Source: Sabulibacter ruber
Lineage (GTDB): Bacteria > Bacteroidota > Bacteroidia > Cytophagales > Hymenobacteraceae
NCBI RefSeq assembly: GCF_017355955.1
Contig: NZ_JAFFID010000006.1
Location: 186,001-250,000, forward strand
Direction of reading: 5' to 3'
Length of the DNA stretch: 64,000 nt
In this document: positions 32,525-42,049 of the stretch, piece after piece
Layout of the letters: each line of letters opens with the position of its first letter
How positions within the stretch are numbered: position 1 is the first letter of the stretch
Position numbers and translations under genes: made by a program
The notes under the pieces: generated by a model
Seen by the model: the letters and a program-made list of their open reading frames with translations, nothing else
Told to the model about the DNA's origin: nothing
The model's database searches: none

Positions 32525-33916
32525 ATGCTGAAGAACGCATCCGAAAACGAACTTTGGGTTAAGAGCTTTTGTCGGTCTTCATCAAAAATCACCGACGTGA
32601 TCTCTGCGTTAGGCCAATCAAAAATCAAAGTTCAGGCATTGCATAACCAGGAGGTTCCGACGGGCCCAGGCGTCATCTTTTTTGATAGCCATGCTCCCAT
32701 AACGGCTATAATAGAATGTATTGCGGAACACGCCCACTCGTGCGAACACCAGATAATAGCTATTTCCTTCGACGCCATGCCCCATGGGTTATCCTGGAGA
32801 CTATTGAACGCCGGTGCCTCCGATGTGTTTACCTGGTGTTCCGTTGAAAGACCAACCGAGATCCTATCTGCCCGACTGCAGTACTGGGAAAGCACCAAGC
32901 GGAAATTACAATACCTTAACAGCAAGCTGATTGGCAAAAGCGACCTTTGGCAAGCGACACTCCGGCAAATTGTAGACATGGCTTCAACGGATTGTCCCGT
33001 CCTGATTTTAGGGGAAAGCGGTACAGGCAAAGAGTTGGTAACGAAAGAAATCCACCAACTGGATGCCCGGAAAGACAAACAGGATTTGGTTGTGGTGGAT
33101 TGCACCACTATAGTGCCCAGCCTTTCGGGTAGCGAACTGTTTGGACATGAGAAAGGGGCTTTTACCAATGCCATAAGCACAAGGGACGGGGCGTTCGCTT
33201 TAGCCAACAGCGGTACTTTGTTTCTGGATGAACTGGGCGAATTGCCGCCTGCATTACAGCCGGAACTGTTAAGGGTACTGCAAGAGGGCACCTACAAACG
33301 GGTAGGCAGTAATACTTGGCGCAAAGCCCATTTCCGGCTTATCAGTGCCACAAATCGTGATTTATCCGAAGAAGTGAAGAATGGGAATTTCCGTCAGGAC
33401 TTATTTTACCGTATTTCAGGGTGGGTATGTCAGCTTCCCTCCCTGGAGAAAAGAAGAGAGGATATTCCCCTATTGGCAGATTACTTCCTGAGGAAAGTCC
33501 ATAAGAAAAACCAACCCATTGACCCGGAGGTATACCAATATCTATCCACGCGCAATTATCCGGGCAACGTCCGGGAACTACAGCAACTTGTAAGCAGGAT
33601 CGCCAACAAACATATCGGGGAGGGACCGTTTACGGTAGGTGATATCCCGGAGGCTGATCGCCCTAGCTTTCCGGAACAGGAATCTTGTTTCGGGGGAAAA
33701 GAGTTGGAACAGGCAGTCAAAAAAATGATCTACGCTGGGCTGAGCTTGAAAGATGTAAAGGACATCGTTACAAATATTGCGAAGGAAGTAGTTATCGATG
33801 ATGAAAATGGCAACCTGAGGCAAGCCGCAAAAAAGCTGGGCTGCAGTGAGCGGATCCTTCAAATGCACAAGAAAACAGATACTTATCATAACCCATATCT
33901 TAAAGTTTGTCACTGA
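32525..33916 (+). CDS. Sigma54-dependent transcriptional activator (NtrC type) with degenerate receiver
   Basis: 463 residues. Residues about 12-105 look like a receiver domain that has lost key residues: one Asp (FFD, Asp54), a Ser in IIAIS, and Trp in place of the conserved Lys (DVFTW). So it is probably not controlled by ordinary phosphorylation. The AAA+ domain has Walker A GESGTGKE (163-170), GAFTNA (211-216) in place of GAFTGA, Walker B LFLDELGEL and the RQDLFYR arginines. A weak Fis-like HTH ends the protein (GNLRQAAKKLGCSERILQ). It should open sigma54 promoters. The -24/-12-like element in front of 22600 is the obvious candidate target. It lies 289 bp after the cluster, on the same strand. 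Confidence 0.9.
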   Translation: MLKNASENELWVKSFCRSSSKITDVISALGQSKIKVQALHNQEVPTGPGVIFFDSHAPITAIIECIAEHAHSCEHQIIAISFDAMPHGLSWRLLNAGASDVFTWCSVERPTEILSARLQYWESTKRKLQYLNSKLIGKSDLWQATLRQIVDMASTDCPVLILGESGTGKELVTKEIHQLDARKDKQDLVVVDCTTIVPSLSGSELFGHEKGAFTNAISTRDGAFALANSGTLFLDELGELPPALQPELLRVLQEGTYKRVGSNTWRKAHFRLISATNRDLSEEVKNGNFRQDLFYRISGWVCQLPSLEKRREDIPLLADYFLRKVHKKNQPIDPEVYQYLSTRNYPGNVRELQQLVSRIANKHIGEGPFTVGDIPEADRPSFPEQESCFGGKELEQAVKKMIYAGLSLKDVKDIVTNIAKEVVIDDENGNLRQAAKKLGCSERILQMHKKTDTYHNPYLKVCH

Positions 33917-34586
33917 CTTAATAGACTAAAAGGAAATAAGGCTGTAGCTTCCCGTCGGTCCGCCCCAAGTCTGTCACGGCACCTGACAAAGCCTCGAATA
34001 TTTATCAAAAATTTCGGTCCAGACTCGGCAGTCACTTCCCGGATAGTGAAAGGCCTCTAAAGGGCAGTACCGTTTCGTTTGTGTGCGTACAGCCCTATAG
34101 TGGGATTTGCGTGCATTTTATCAACCTTTTGTATTTATGGCAGCTTCTCTAAGAGGCGGTATTTCCTAAGAGAACCTAGTCTGGTTGGAACAAAGACAAT
34201 GGTTAGCCAAACTTACAGCAAAAAGAAGGCAGGATTCGACTCAGAGGGCGAACAGCAGAGCAATTAAGACAAAACAGATTCTCTGTTTTAAGTCTGGGCC
34301 TTTGTTAATATAATATAAATATCAGCTAAAATAAGCTTATAGAAACATATGGGTTCTTGATAGCTTTATAAAAATTATCACTACTGAGTTCCCTATAGGA
34401 ATGGACTGGTTGCCCGAAGCCTATTCCTTTCTTTCTTCGGTTTTAAGCGGGAAAACCGCAATAAGGGTTAAACCGGCAAAATCACTACCTCCTAAGGTGG
34501 ATAGGCGGAACAATAAAGGGGTTTGTTCAAAACCTTTTATCTGTCTCCACTAGCCTCAGTACTCGGTTGAAAAGACATGATTGACT
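33917..34586. other. Gene-free region before the glycosidase gene
   Basis: About 670 bp, AT-rich. It has a 62-codon frame at 34079-34267 without coding character. It holds TGTTAATATAATAT at 34303-34316, matching elements upstream of other genes in the locus, and probably the promoter of the glycosidase gene. Confidence 0.5.
34303..34316 (+). promoter_or_regulatory. Shared motif, copy 1 (upstream of GH127 gene)
   Basis: TGTTAATATAATAT differs at one position from the copy before the susC-like gene. It lies about 270 bp before the GH127 start. Confidence 0.4.
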
Positions 34587-37500
34587 ATGAAAATGTACAA
34601 AGTATTCGTGCGTGTAGCCCTGTTCGTCTCCGTCTTGGTCCAGGGTGTAAGCTCCGCCCTGGCCCAGAACGGAGACCAGATATTAGACGGAATTGGGGAA
34701 ACGGGCATGATTGCCCGCTATGTGTTCAATGGCGATCTTAAAGACTGGTCCCGAAATAACTTGCACGCAAAACACCAGGGCACCGAACCCACCTTTGTCA
34801 ATGACAGTAAGTTTGGAAAGGTTTTGTCGCTTTCCGGGAATAATAAAGCCTTTGTTACAATCCCGGGAGAAGCGTTGACAGATTTAGAATCGATCAGTAT
34901 CTCAGGCTGGTTAAATCTGCGTTCAAAGCAACCCGGACAGCGTTTCTTTGATTTCGGGAAGGATGCCACCAAACACTTCTTCGCCGCCCCAGTGGGCACA
35001 AAATCCCAGGAGGGTTTTCAAGCATTGATAACGGAGGGGAAGGGAAATAGGAAAGGAGCGCTTTCCCCGACCACTATTGAAGAAAATAAGTGGGTTCACC
35101 TTGCCATAGTGGTGGATATCCCCTCGAAATCCATCAATACCTATGTAAATGGGAAACCAGTGGGCGAATCCAAGGACATCCCAATGGAGTTGACGGAGGT
35201 ATTCGGTCCGCAACCAGTGCTTTATATCGGGAAATCACTGGTGCCGGGAGACCCTACCCTGAATGCACTGCTCCATGATTTTCGTATTTACCGGGTTCCT
35301 TTGACTGGCCGACAAGTAGCCGGCATCTATACCAACGCCCAGAAAGGCAGGGGAGTCAATGAAGGTTCGGTCAATACGACGGGTAAGCGCGTGGAGGATG
35401 ACCTGCCCCGTTTCCCGCCCACTAAGGCACAGCTGTATACTACCTATTTAGTCAAGGTATCCGATGTGGAAGTGGAAACGGAAGTAGGAAACCTGCCGCG
35501 GTTGCCGGGTTACGTGCCGGGAACCTACAGGGATGGAATGAAAGGACCCAAGGTACGTGTGATATGGCCTGCGGATACAGACAATAGCGCTGTTCTCAAG
35601 CCCGGGCGTTATACCGTTACAGGGCGAGTTGCCGGAACGAATTTCCAACCTAAGGCACTTGTCACGGTTAAAGCGGTCAGTAAATCAACCACACCAAGTC
35701 TAAAGCTGGCCATGTTTGATTTGGATAGGGTTTCTTTGAATACCGATGCAAAAGGCCAGCAAACCCAATTCACCGAGAACCGGGATAAGTTTATCAACAC
35801 GTTAGCTAAAACTGACCCGAACTCCTTTCTCTACATGTTCCGCCATGCTTTCGGTCAGAAACAACCTGAGGGAGCAAAGCCGTTAGGCGTCTGGGACAGC
35901 CAGGACACCAAACTAAGGGGGCATGCCACAGGCCATTACCTCACGGCCATTGCACAAGCCTACGCCGGCACAGGATATGACAAAGCGCTTCAGGCCAATT
36001 TCTCCGGAAAAATGGAGGACATGGTCAATACCCTTTACGAGTTATCCCAATTATCAGGAAAGCCGGTTCAGGCGGGTGGCAAACATGTGTCAGACCCGGC
36101 GGCGGTGCCGTATGGCCCTGGCAAATCGACCTATGACTCAGACCTCAGCGATGGGGGCATCCGGACGGACTACTGGAACTGGGGGGCGGGATATATCAGC
36201 GCTTATCCCCCTGATCAGTTTATCATGCTGGAAAAAGGAGCCAAGTACGGCGGGCAGAAGAACCAGGTCTGGGCGCCCTACTACACACTGCACAAAATAC
36301 TGGCGGGCTTGATGGATGTTTATGAAGTCAGCGGCAACAAAAAAGCGCTTGCCGTAGCCTCTGACATGGGTGATTGGGTCCATGCCCGCCTGTCAAAGGT
36401 ACCCACAGATACGCTTATAAAGATGTGGAACACCTACATTGCCGGAGAGTTTGGCGGCATGAACGAGGCAATGGCCCGGATGTACCGGCTTACCGGCAAA
36501 CCGAACCACCTGAAAACAGCGCAATTGTTCGATAATATCCGAGTTTTTTACGGTGACACCAACCATTCACATGGCTTGGCTAAGAACGTCGATCTTTTCC
36601 GCGGTTTGCACGCCAACCAACATATCCCTCAAATTGTGGGGAGTGTGGAAATGTACCGGGTTTCCAATAATCCGGAATACTACAAAATAGCCGATAACTT
36701 CTGGTATAAGCTGGTCAATGACTACATGTACAGCATTGGCGGAGTGGCCGGGGCACGAAATCCGAACAATGCGGAATGCTTTGTCGCCCAACCGGGCACC
36801 CTGTATGAAAACGGTTTCGCAGCCGGGGGGCAGAATGAAACCTGCGCCACGTACAATATGCTAAAATTGACCAGTGACCTGTTCCTCTTTGATCAGCGGG
36901 GAGAGTTAATGGACTATTACGAGCGTGCGTTATACAACCATATTCTGGCCTCCGTTGCCGAGGACAGCCCTGCCAACACCTATCATGTACCGCTCCGGCC
37001 AGGGGCCTCCAAACAATTCGGCAACCCCAACATGACCGGCTTTACCTGCTGCAACGGCACCGCCATAGAGAGTAGTACCAAGCTGCAAAACTCCATTTAC
37101 TTCAAAAGCAAAGACAACCAGGCGCTTTATGTCAATCTATTCATCCCCTCTACCCTAAATTGGACAGAACGTAAAGTAACAGTAGAACAGTCAACAAACT
37201 TCCCGAGCGAAGACAATACCCGTCTGACGATCAAAGGAAGCGGGAAATTTGACCTTAATGTGCGGGTGCCCGGCTGGGCTACCAAGGGTTTTTTGGTGAA
37301 GATCAACGGCAAAGGGCAAAAGCTGGACGCGACACCAGGCAGTTACCTTAAATTAAGCCGTCATTGGAGAAACGGCGACGTGGTCGAGTTGAAGATGCCC
37401 TTCCAATTTCACCTGGACCCGGTAATGGACCAGCAGAACATTGCCAGTCTCTTTTACGGGCCAATATTGTTGGCCGCCCAGGAGCCCCAGGCAAGGAAAG

Positions 37501-37655
37501 ACTGGCGTAAGGTGACCTTTGATGCCGAAGACATAGGCAAGTCCATCAAAGGCGACCCCCAGCAGCTACAGTTCACAGTTGATGGAGTGGTTTTCAAACC
37601 CTTTTACGAAAGCTACGGCCGTCATTCTGTTTACCTGGATGTCGAGTTGAAATAA
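34587..37655 (+). CDS. Exported GH127/GH146-type beta-L-arabinofuranosidase with LamG-like domain
   Basis: 1022 residues from the ATG at 34587. Signal peptide to about residue 27 (ALAQ). A LamG/concanavalin-like domain (about 38-250) probably binds substrate, and a Big_4-like Ig domain (about 285-365) follows. The catalytic (alpha/alpha)6 barrel with beta domains spans about 380-1020. The Cys/Zn centre known from HypBA1 is recognisable: Glu751 and Cys753 in NETCATYN, and Cys821 and Cys822 in FTCCNGT. These enzymes release L-arabinose from beta-L-arabinofuranosides, including those on plant hydroxyproline-rich proteins. The C-terminal half is closest to the GH127 homologue at 47025. A strong hairpin follows the stop. 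Confidence 0.88.
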   Translation: MKMYKVFVRVALFVSVLVQGVSSALAQNGDQILDGIGETGMIARYVFNGDLKDWSRNNLHAKHQGTEPTFVNDSKFGKVLSLSGNNKAFVTIPGEALTDLESISISGWLNLRSKQPGQRFFDFGKDATKHFFAAPVGTKSQEGFQALITEGKGNRKGALSPTTIEENKWVHLAIVVDIPSKSINTYVNGKPVGESKDIPMELTEVFGPQPVLYIGKSLVPGDPTLNALLHDFRIYRVPLTGRQVAGIYTNAQKGRGVNEGSVNTTGKRVEDDLPRFPPTKAQLYTTYLVKVSDVEVETEVGNLPRLPGYVPGTYRDGMKGPKVRVIWPADTDNSAVLKPGRYTVTGRVAGTNFQPKALVTVKAVSKSTTPSLKLAMFDLDRVSLNTDAKGQQTQFTENRDKFINTLAKTDPNSFLYMFRHAFGQKQPEGAKPLGVWDSQDTKLRGHATGHYLTAIAQAYAGTGYDKALQANFSGKMEDMVNTLYELSQLSGKPVQAGGKHVSDPAAVPYGPGKSTYDSDLSDGGIRTDYWNWGAGYISAYPPDQFIMLEKGAKYGGQKNQVWAPYYTLHKILAGLMDVYEVSGNKKALAVASDMGDWVHARLSKVPTDTLIKMWNTYIAGEFGGMNEAMARMYRLTGKPNHLKTAQLFDNIRVFYGDTNHSHGLAKNVDLFRGLHANQHIPQIVGSVEMYRVSNNPEYYKIADNFWYKLVNDYMYSIGGVAGARNPNNAECFVAQPGTLYENGFAAGGQNETCATYNMLKLTSDLFLFDQRGELMDYYERALYNHILASVAEDSPANTYHVPLRPGASKQFGNPNMTGFTCCNGTAIESSTKLQNSIYFKSKDNQALYVNLFIPSTLNWTERKVTVEQSTNFPSEDNTRLTIKGSGKFDLNVRVPGWATKGFLVKINGKGQKLDATPGSYLKLSRHWRNGDVVELKMPFQFHLDPVMDQQNIASLFYGPILLAAQEPQARKDWRKVTFDAEDIGKSIKGDPQQLQFTVDGVVFKPFYESYGRHSVYLDVELK

Positions 37656-37666
37656 CCCTCATTGCT

Positions 37667-37720
37667 CAAAGGCCTGACGGAACCGCTGCTTCACCCAAGG
37701 GACGGTTCGTCAGGCCTTTG
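37667..37720 (+). terminator. Long hairpin terminator
   Basis: CAAAGGCCTGACG pairs perfectly with 37708-37720 and the inner AACCG/CGGTT extends the stem to 18 bp with one bulge. It begins 12 bp after the GH127 stop. The T tract after it is short. Confidence 0.75.
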
Positions 37721-37900
37721 GTTCCCTTAGCAGGGTAAACTTGCAATATCCCAGTGCGTTTATTGCCCCGCATTTTCCGGTTCACCAGGGAAAGGTCATT
37801 CCCCAAAACCGTCCACCAACGATTTAAAGGGTCCTAACTATTGGCCAATATCGTTTGTCACTCATTTCTGACCCCTCACCAACTTTCAGAATCACTCACC

Positions 37901-40654
37901 ATGATGTTTGCCAGTATGACGATCATTGCTTCCAAAAGGCTGTCTATGTTAACCAGGCTTGGAGGGATGCTGCTTTTCCTCCCGCTCCAACTTTTTGCCC
38001 AGTCATGGAAGGACCTTGCCCAGCGGCCTGCAACATTGGGCATGGAACAGGGTACAATTTCCTTTCAAACACCTTCTTTTCAGGTTGAATTGGTAAAGGC
38101 CTCCCAAACGGTGTCGGGATTGCACCCGAAGGCTGAGCCGGCTTTTGATTATACACCTGGTGACAGATTGAAAGTGCGTAACAGTAATGGTATGTATCAC
38201 TTGGGTGATTTGACCTTACGGCTCCGGGAGGGCCGGTCAGGCCAGTGGGAATCTTTTTCAACGGCTTCAGAGCGGAAGCCTGTGCAGGCACTCCCCGCAA
38301 AAGGCCCCGTTCTGGCGGGCGCTGATCTGGCCAATACCTTGCCTGCTGATATCCCGCTGACGGTAAAACGGTTCTGGGAGTTGGAGCAAGGGCAGTTGGT
38401 GCTTCGATTCGAACTGACAAACCGCACCACGAACCCCGTGGAGATCGGGGCCCTGGGCATCCCCATGATTTTCAACAACGTCCTGGAGGGGAAAAACCTG
38501 GTTCAGGCCCATGCCCAGAGTGTTTTGTATGATCCTTACATAGGGCAGGATGCTGGTTATCTACAGGTAACCCGTCTGCACGGGAGGGATTCATCCTTGT
38601 TGGTCCTACCCTATGGGGCTTCTCCTTTTGAGGCATATAACCCGTTGAATGATGACCCCACCCCTAGGGGCATAGCCTTTGAGGGTTTCCATGAATGGAT
38701 GGTGCACAGCAAGGCTTTTGCTGAAACTGAATGGAAAACAGCAGTTCCCTGGAATCAACCCACTTCCGTTATCCTAAAACCGGGAGAATCGAGAAGTTAC
38801 GGGGTCCGCTTTGTGCTGGCAGGAGCCCCGCAAAACATTGAAAAGGAATTAATGCAACAAAAACGTCCCGTAGCCGTCGGCATCCCGGGGTATGTCCTGC
38901 CACAGGACGTGAACGGCAAGCTGTTTATTACCTATAACAGCAACGTTCGGAGCATAAAGGCGGAACCAGAAGGAGCTTTAACCATTACCCCTTCCCCCTC
39001 CGGTAAAAACGGATGGAAGGCCTATGCTGTCAAAGGCCAAAAATGGGGAAGAGCAAGGCTGACGATCCAGTACGAAGACGGCTTGGTGCAAACAGTGCAT
39101 TACAAGGTGATCAAACCGGAAAGCGAGACTGTAACCGACTATGGGAAGTTTTTAACGACAAAGCAATGGTTTGAAAAAGAGGGAGATCGCTTTGGCCGAA
39201 GCCCCTCTGTCATTAGCTATGACAATGAGAAAAAACAGCAGGTGTTGGAGGATAACCGGGTCTGGATTGCCGGTCTAAGCGATGAAGGAGGAGCAGGCAG
39301 TTGGCTAGGAGCCATCATGAAGCAATCCGTATTGCCTAATAAGGCAGAGATAGACAAACTGCAGCGGTTTGTTGATGAAACTCTATGGGGCCGAATACAG
39401 GTGGCAGAAGGGCCTGATAAATATGGGGTTCGCAAAAGCCTGTTTTACTATGCCCCTGATTCCATGCCCCCTGGTACCTACAGCATCCCCGCCAACCAGA
39501 AAGTATGGTCTTTGTGGCCCAGGAAGGAAGCGTATTCCTTAGGCCGCTCCTATAACTACCCCCACGTAGCAGCGGCCCATTGGGTGCTGTACCGTTTGGC
39601 CCGTCACCACAAAGGGTTGGTTACTGCCCAATCCTGGGACTGGTACCTAAGCAACGCCTATGAAACAGCCATGGCCATGGTTCGCCTGGCACCGCACTAT
39701 GCTGAGTTCGGGCAAATGGAAGGAACCATTTTTTACATGATCCTGAAGGATTTGAAGGCAGAGGGTAAGAACGAAATGGGCAGTATGCTGGAAGCCGAAA
39801 TGAAGAAGCGAGCCGCCCACTGGGCTTCCCTCCCTTATCCTTTCGGGAGCGAAATGCCCTGGGATTCAACCGGTCAGGAGGAAGTATATATCTGGTCGCT
39901 CTTTTTTGGGTACGAGGAGAAAGCGGATGTTACGTTGAACGCTATCCTAGCCTATATGCCTACCGTGCCCCACTGGGCATATAACGGCAACGCGAGGCGC
40001 TACTGGGATTTCTTGTATGCCGGAGGGTTGCCGCGGGTGGAGCGAATGATACACCATTATGGTTCAGGCCTGAACGCAATACCTGTGCTGGCAGCATACC
40101 GCAGGCAACCGGACAACTTCTATCTACTGCGGGTAGGTTACGGTGGTGTCTTGGGGACCCTCTCTACGATCACGGAGGAGGGATTTGCCCCCGCTGCCTT
40201 TCACAGTTATCCTGCCAGCTTACACAACGACAATCTGTCGGGTGATTACGGCTCAGGGTTCTTTGGCTATGCGGTGAACTCAGCTACTTATCTGGTTCGG
40301 CATCGTGATTTCGGTTGGGTGTCATTCGGCGGCAATGTACGCGAAAAGAACCAATGGGTGGAAGTGCAGCCCACCGCTGCAGGCAGATCGGGTGTGTTCA
40401 TCGCGCCTGCTGGTTTGTGGGTTTCCTTACAGGCAGGAAAGTTGAAAAAAATCTCTTTTCACCCCTCTTCCGGCCAGGTAAGAATACTCCTTGATCCAGC
40501 TGATGCATTCACCCCGAAATCTTTTCTGACTTTTGAGCAGGCAGGCGGAGAGAAATATACATTGAAAACGAAAGGAACGAAGCAGAGAGGTGGTTATGAA
40601 ATCGAACTTTCGGACCAAGAGACCGAAGTGATCATTGCCCGCCTCAAAAAATAA
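37901..40654 (+). CDS. Exported DUF5695-like protein, probable glycan-active enzyme
   Basis: About 917 residues from the ATG at 37901; other ATGs at 37904 and 37916 are possible. A signal peptide ends near QLFAQ. A beta-rich N-terminal region (about 35-360) with supersandwich character precedes a helical, (alpha/alpha)-barrel-like region (about 400-780; RSYNYPHVAAAHWVLYRLARHH, split in structure). A C-terminal beta domain closes the protein. It resembles DUF5695 proteins of gut and soil Bacteroidota from memory. No catalytic residue is established. It sits between two GH127-type genes, so a role on the same arabinosylated substrate is likely. Confidence 0.7.
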   Translation: MMFASMTIIASKRLSMLTRLGGMLLFLPLQLFAQSWKDLAQRPATLGMEQGTISFQTPSFQVELVKASQTVSGLHPKAEPAFDYTPGDRLKVRNSNGMYHLGDLTLRLREGRSGQWESFSTASERKPVQALPAKGPVLAGADLANTLPADIPLTVKRFWELEQGQLVLRFELTNRTTNPVEIGALGIPMIFNNVLEGKNLVQAHAQSVLYDPYIGQDAGYLQVTRLHGRDSSLLVLPYGASPFEAYNPLNDDPTPRGIAFEGFHEWMVHSKAFAETEWKTAVPWNQPTSVILKPGESRSYGVRFVLAGAPQNIEKELMQQKRPVAVGIPGYVLPQDVNGKLFITYNSNVRSIKAEPEGALTITPSPSGKNGWKAYAVKGQKWGRARLTIQYEDGLVQTVHYKVIKPESETVTDYGKFLTTKQWFEKEGDRFGRSPSVISYDNEKKQQVLEDNRVWIAGLSDEGGAGSWLGAIMKQSVLPNKAEIDKLQRFVDETLWGRIQVAEGPDKYGVRKSLFYYAPDSMPPGTYSIPANQKVWSLWPRKEAYSLGRSYNYPHVAAAHWVLYRLARHHKGLVTAQSWDWYLSNAYETAMAMVRLAPHYAEFGQMEGTIFYMILKDLKAEGKNEMGSMLEAEMKKRAAHWASLPYPFGSEMPWDSTGQEEVYIWSLFFGYEEKADVTLNAILAYMPTVPHWAYNGNARRYWDFLYAGGLPRVERMIHHYGSGLNAIPVLAAYRRQPDNFYLLRVGYGGVLGTLSTITEEGFAPAAFHSYPASLHNDNLSGDYGSGFFGYAVNSATYLVRHRDFGWVSFGGNVREKNQWVEVQPTAAGRSGVFIAPAGLWVSLQAGKLKKISFHPSSGQVRILLDPADAFTPKSFLTFEQAGGEKYTLKTKGTKQRGGYEIELSDQETEVIIARLKK

Positions 40655-40664
40655 AAACAGCATC

Positions 40665-41020
40665 GGACTACCCCGATTGTCCATCAAAGCAAGGGAAAGT
40701 ACGGCCATCATGTGCGGTTACCGGGCTGCCTACCAAGTGGCTCCTGGCGAAGATCAACGGCAAAGAGCAAAGGCTGGAAGGCAAGCCGGGCAGATTACCT
40801 GGGGTGAAGGCCTGGTTGAAAAAACGGCGAGGCTATAGAACTGAAAAATACCCTTCTAATGCCACCAGGCCCAGTGATGGACCAAAGGAACATAGCCAGC
40901 CTCTTATACGGATCGGTTTTGCCGCCGGCTATGGACCCGGGGCAAGAGAAGAGGGACATAAGACTAGTGGCTGGGTGGTCAACGACGCGAAAGACAAAGT
41001 AGAATCTGTTTTGCCGGACT
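40665..41020 (+). pseudogene. Relic of a fourth GH127-type gene (C-terminal piece)
   Basis: Bases 40665-41020 align with the C-terminal coding part of the intact GH127 gene (about 37210-37500). Shared stretches include AAGATCAACGGCAAAG and, in other frames, the equivalent of PVMDQxNIASLxYG. Several indels break the frame, so no long open frame remains. It lies 11 bp after the DUF5695-like stop. It is a decayed duplicate or the remains of a second GH127 gene. Confidence 0.75.
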
Positions 41021-42049
41021 CAGGAAGAAAGGAATACCCAAGGGTTCCCTGTATCCATTCACAGGTAGATTCCAGGTGAAATGCCGGTTTCTACCTGAAA
41101 GATTATCCTACCCCATCTGAACAGGGGATTCTTGGGCCGTTAGCCTTGGCCACGGAAAGAGCATCCTTCCTTTCAGGTATGAAAAACAAAGTGGCTGTTA
41201 AGTAAGAGAAACCAGTACACCTTCCACCAAAGTTACGCTTGGCACTAGCATTCCGGTTCTTCCCAAAAGGAAATGCCGTGAACCCATTTGTTAACCCATT
41301 GTTAATATAGTATCTGTATTAGATAATACAGAAGAGGGGTTACACTGAAGGAAATAGTAGATTTGTCAAGGTGCCGCACTTAGAATCTGGATTGGATAAA
41401 TCTAACTCAGTAGGACATACTAAACGCGAGCGTGATGGCTGCAGATAACCTGGTCTTAAACACATGAAAACCTTTAAGAATATCCTTTAAGGGCAAAGGA
41501 GAGGGGTATTCGGGTATATTACCGAATACAGTTCAACACTTCATCTGAATCAACCTGCATTTAACAAAAGCGGTCATACTATGTTTCAAATATGAAGAAA
41601 CTACTATCTGGAGCAATAATCCCTGTAAATGGTATGAAAATTTATAGGAGACAAAGCGATTGCCTGCCTTAAGGTAGGGTAATCTCGGGATATCGGTCAA
41701 ATGATTCATCCTTTTAGAACTTTTCATATAGAGAATCCACAGAAGAGGTCTGAATAGCTCGGAGCTCCCTCTTTTTTGTGCCCAGAGACACGTTTATTAT
41801 CATTATTCAAAGGGATCGGTTCTATCCTTTCCCCTTAGAAGGTTTGTGTACAGCAGCACTTCCTTCATCTTTGACACCCGCACTGCTGGCGGGTGTTGCC
41901 GGAATGCAGCTTAGGCTGTTCTTTTTACAAAGTTTCTGTCTGTCCATTTTCTCAGATGGCAACCCAGCGCCTCCTGGTACTGGTGGATGGCGCCTCCAGT
42001 TCTGGAGGGTAGGTGAATTCTTTCAATTTGTATTTAAACAATTGGCTTT
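41021..42049. other. Gene-free region before the susC-like gene
   Basis: About 1 kb with no supported gene. It contains the shared element at 41287-41313 and a perfect CCTCCAG-TT-CTGGAGG dyad at 41993-42008, 42 bp before the susC-like start. A frame at 41778-42053 is not protein-like. Confidence 0.55.
41287..41313 (+). promoter_or_regulatory. Shared motif, copy 2 (upstream of susC-like gene)
   Basis: TTTGTTA-N6-TGTTAA-N-ATAGTAT, a 27-bp element identical at all fixed positions to the copy at 46752. The N6 and N bases differ, which argues for a protein-binding site with conserved contacts rather than a recent duplication. Confidence 0.5.
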
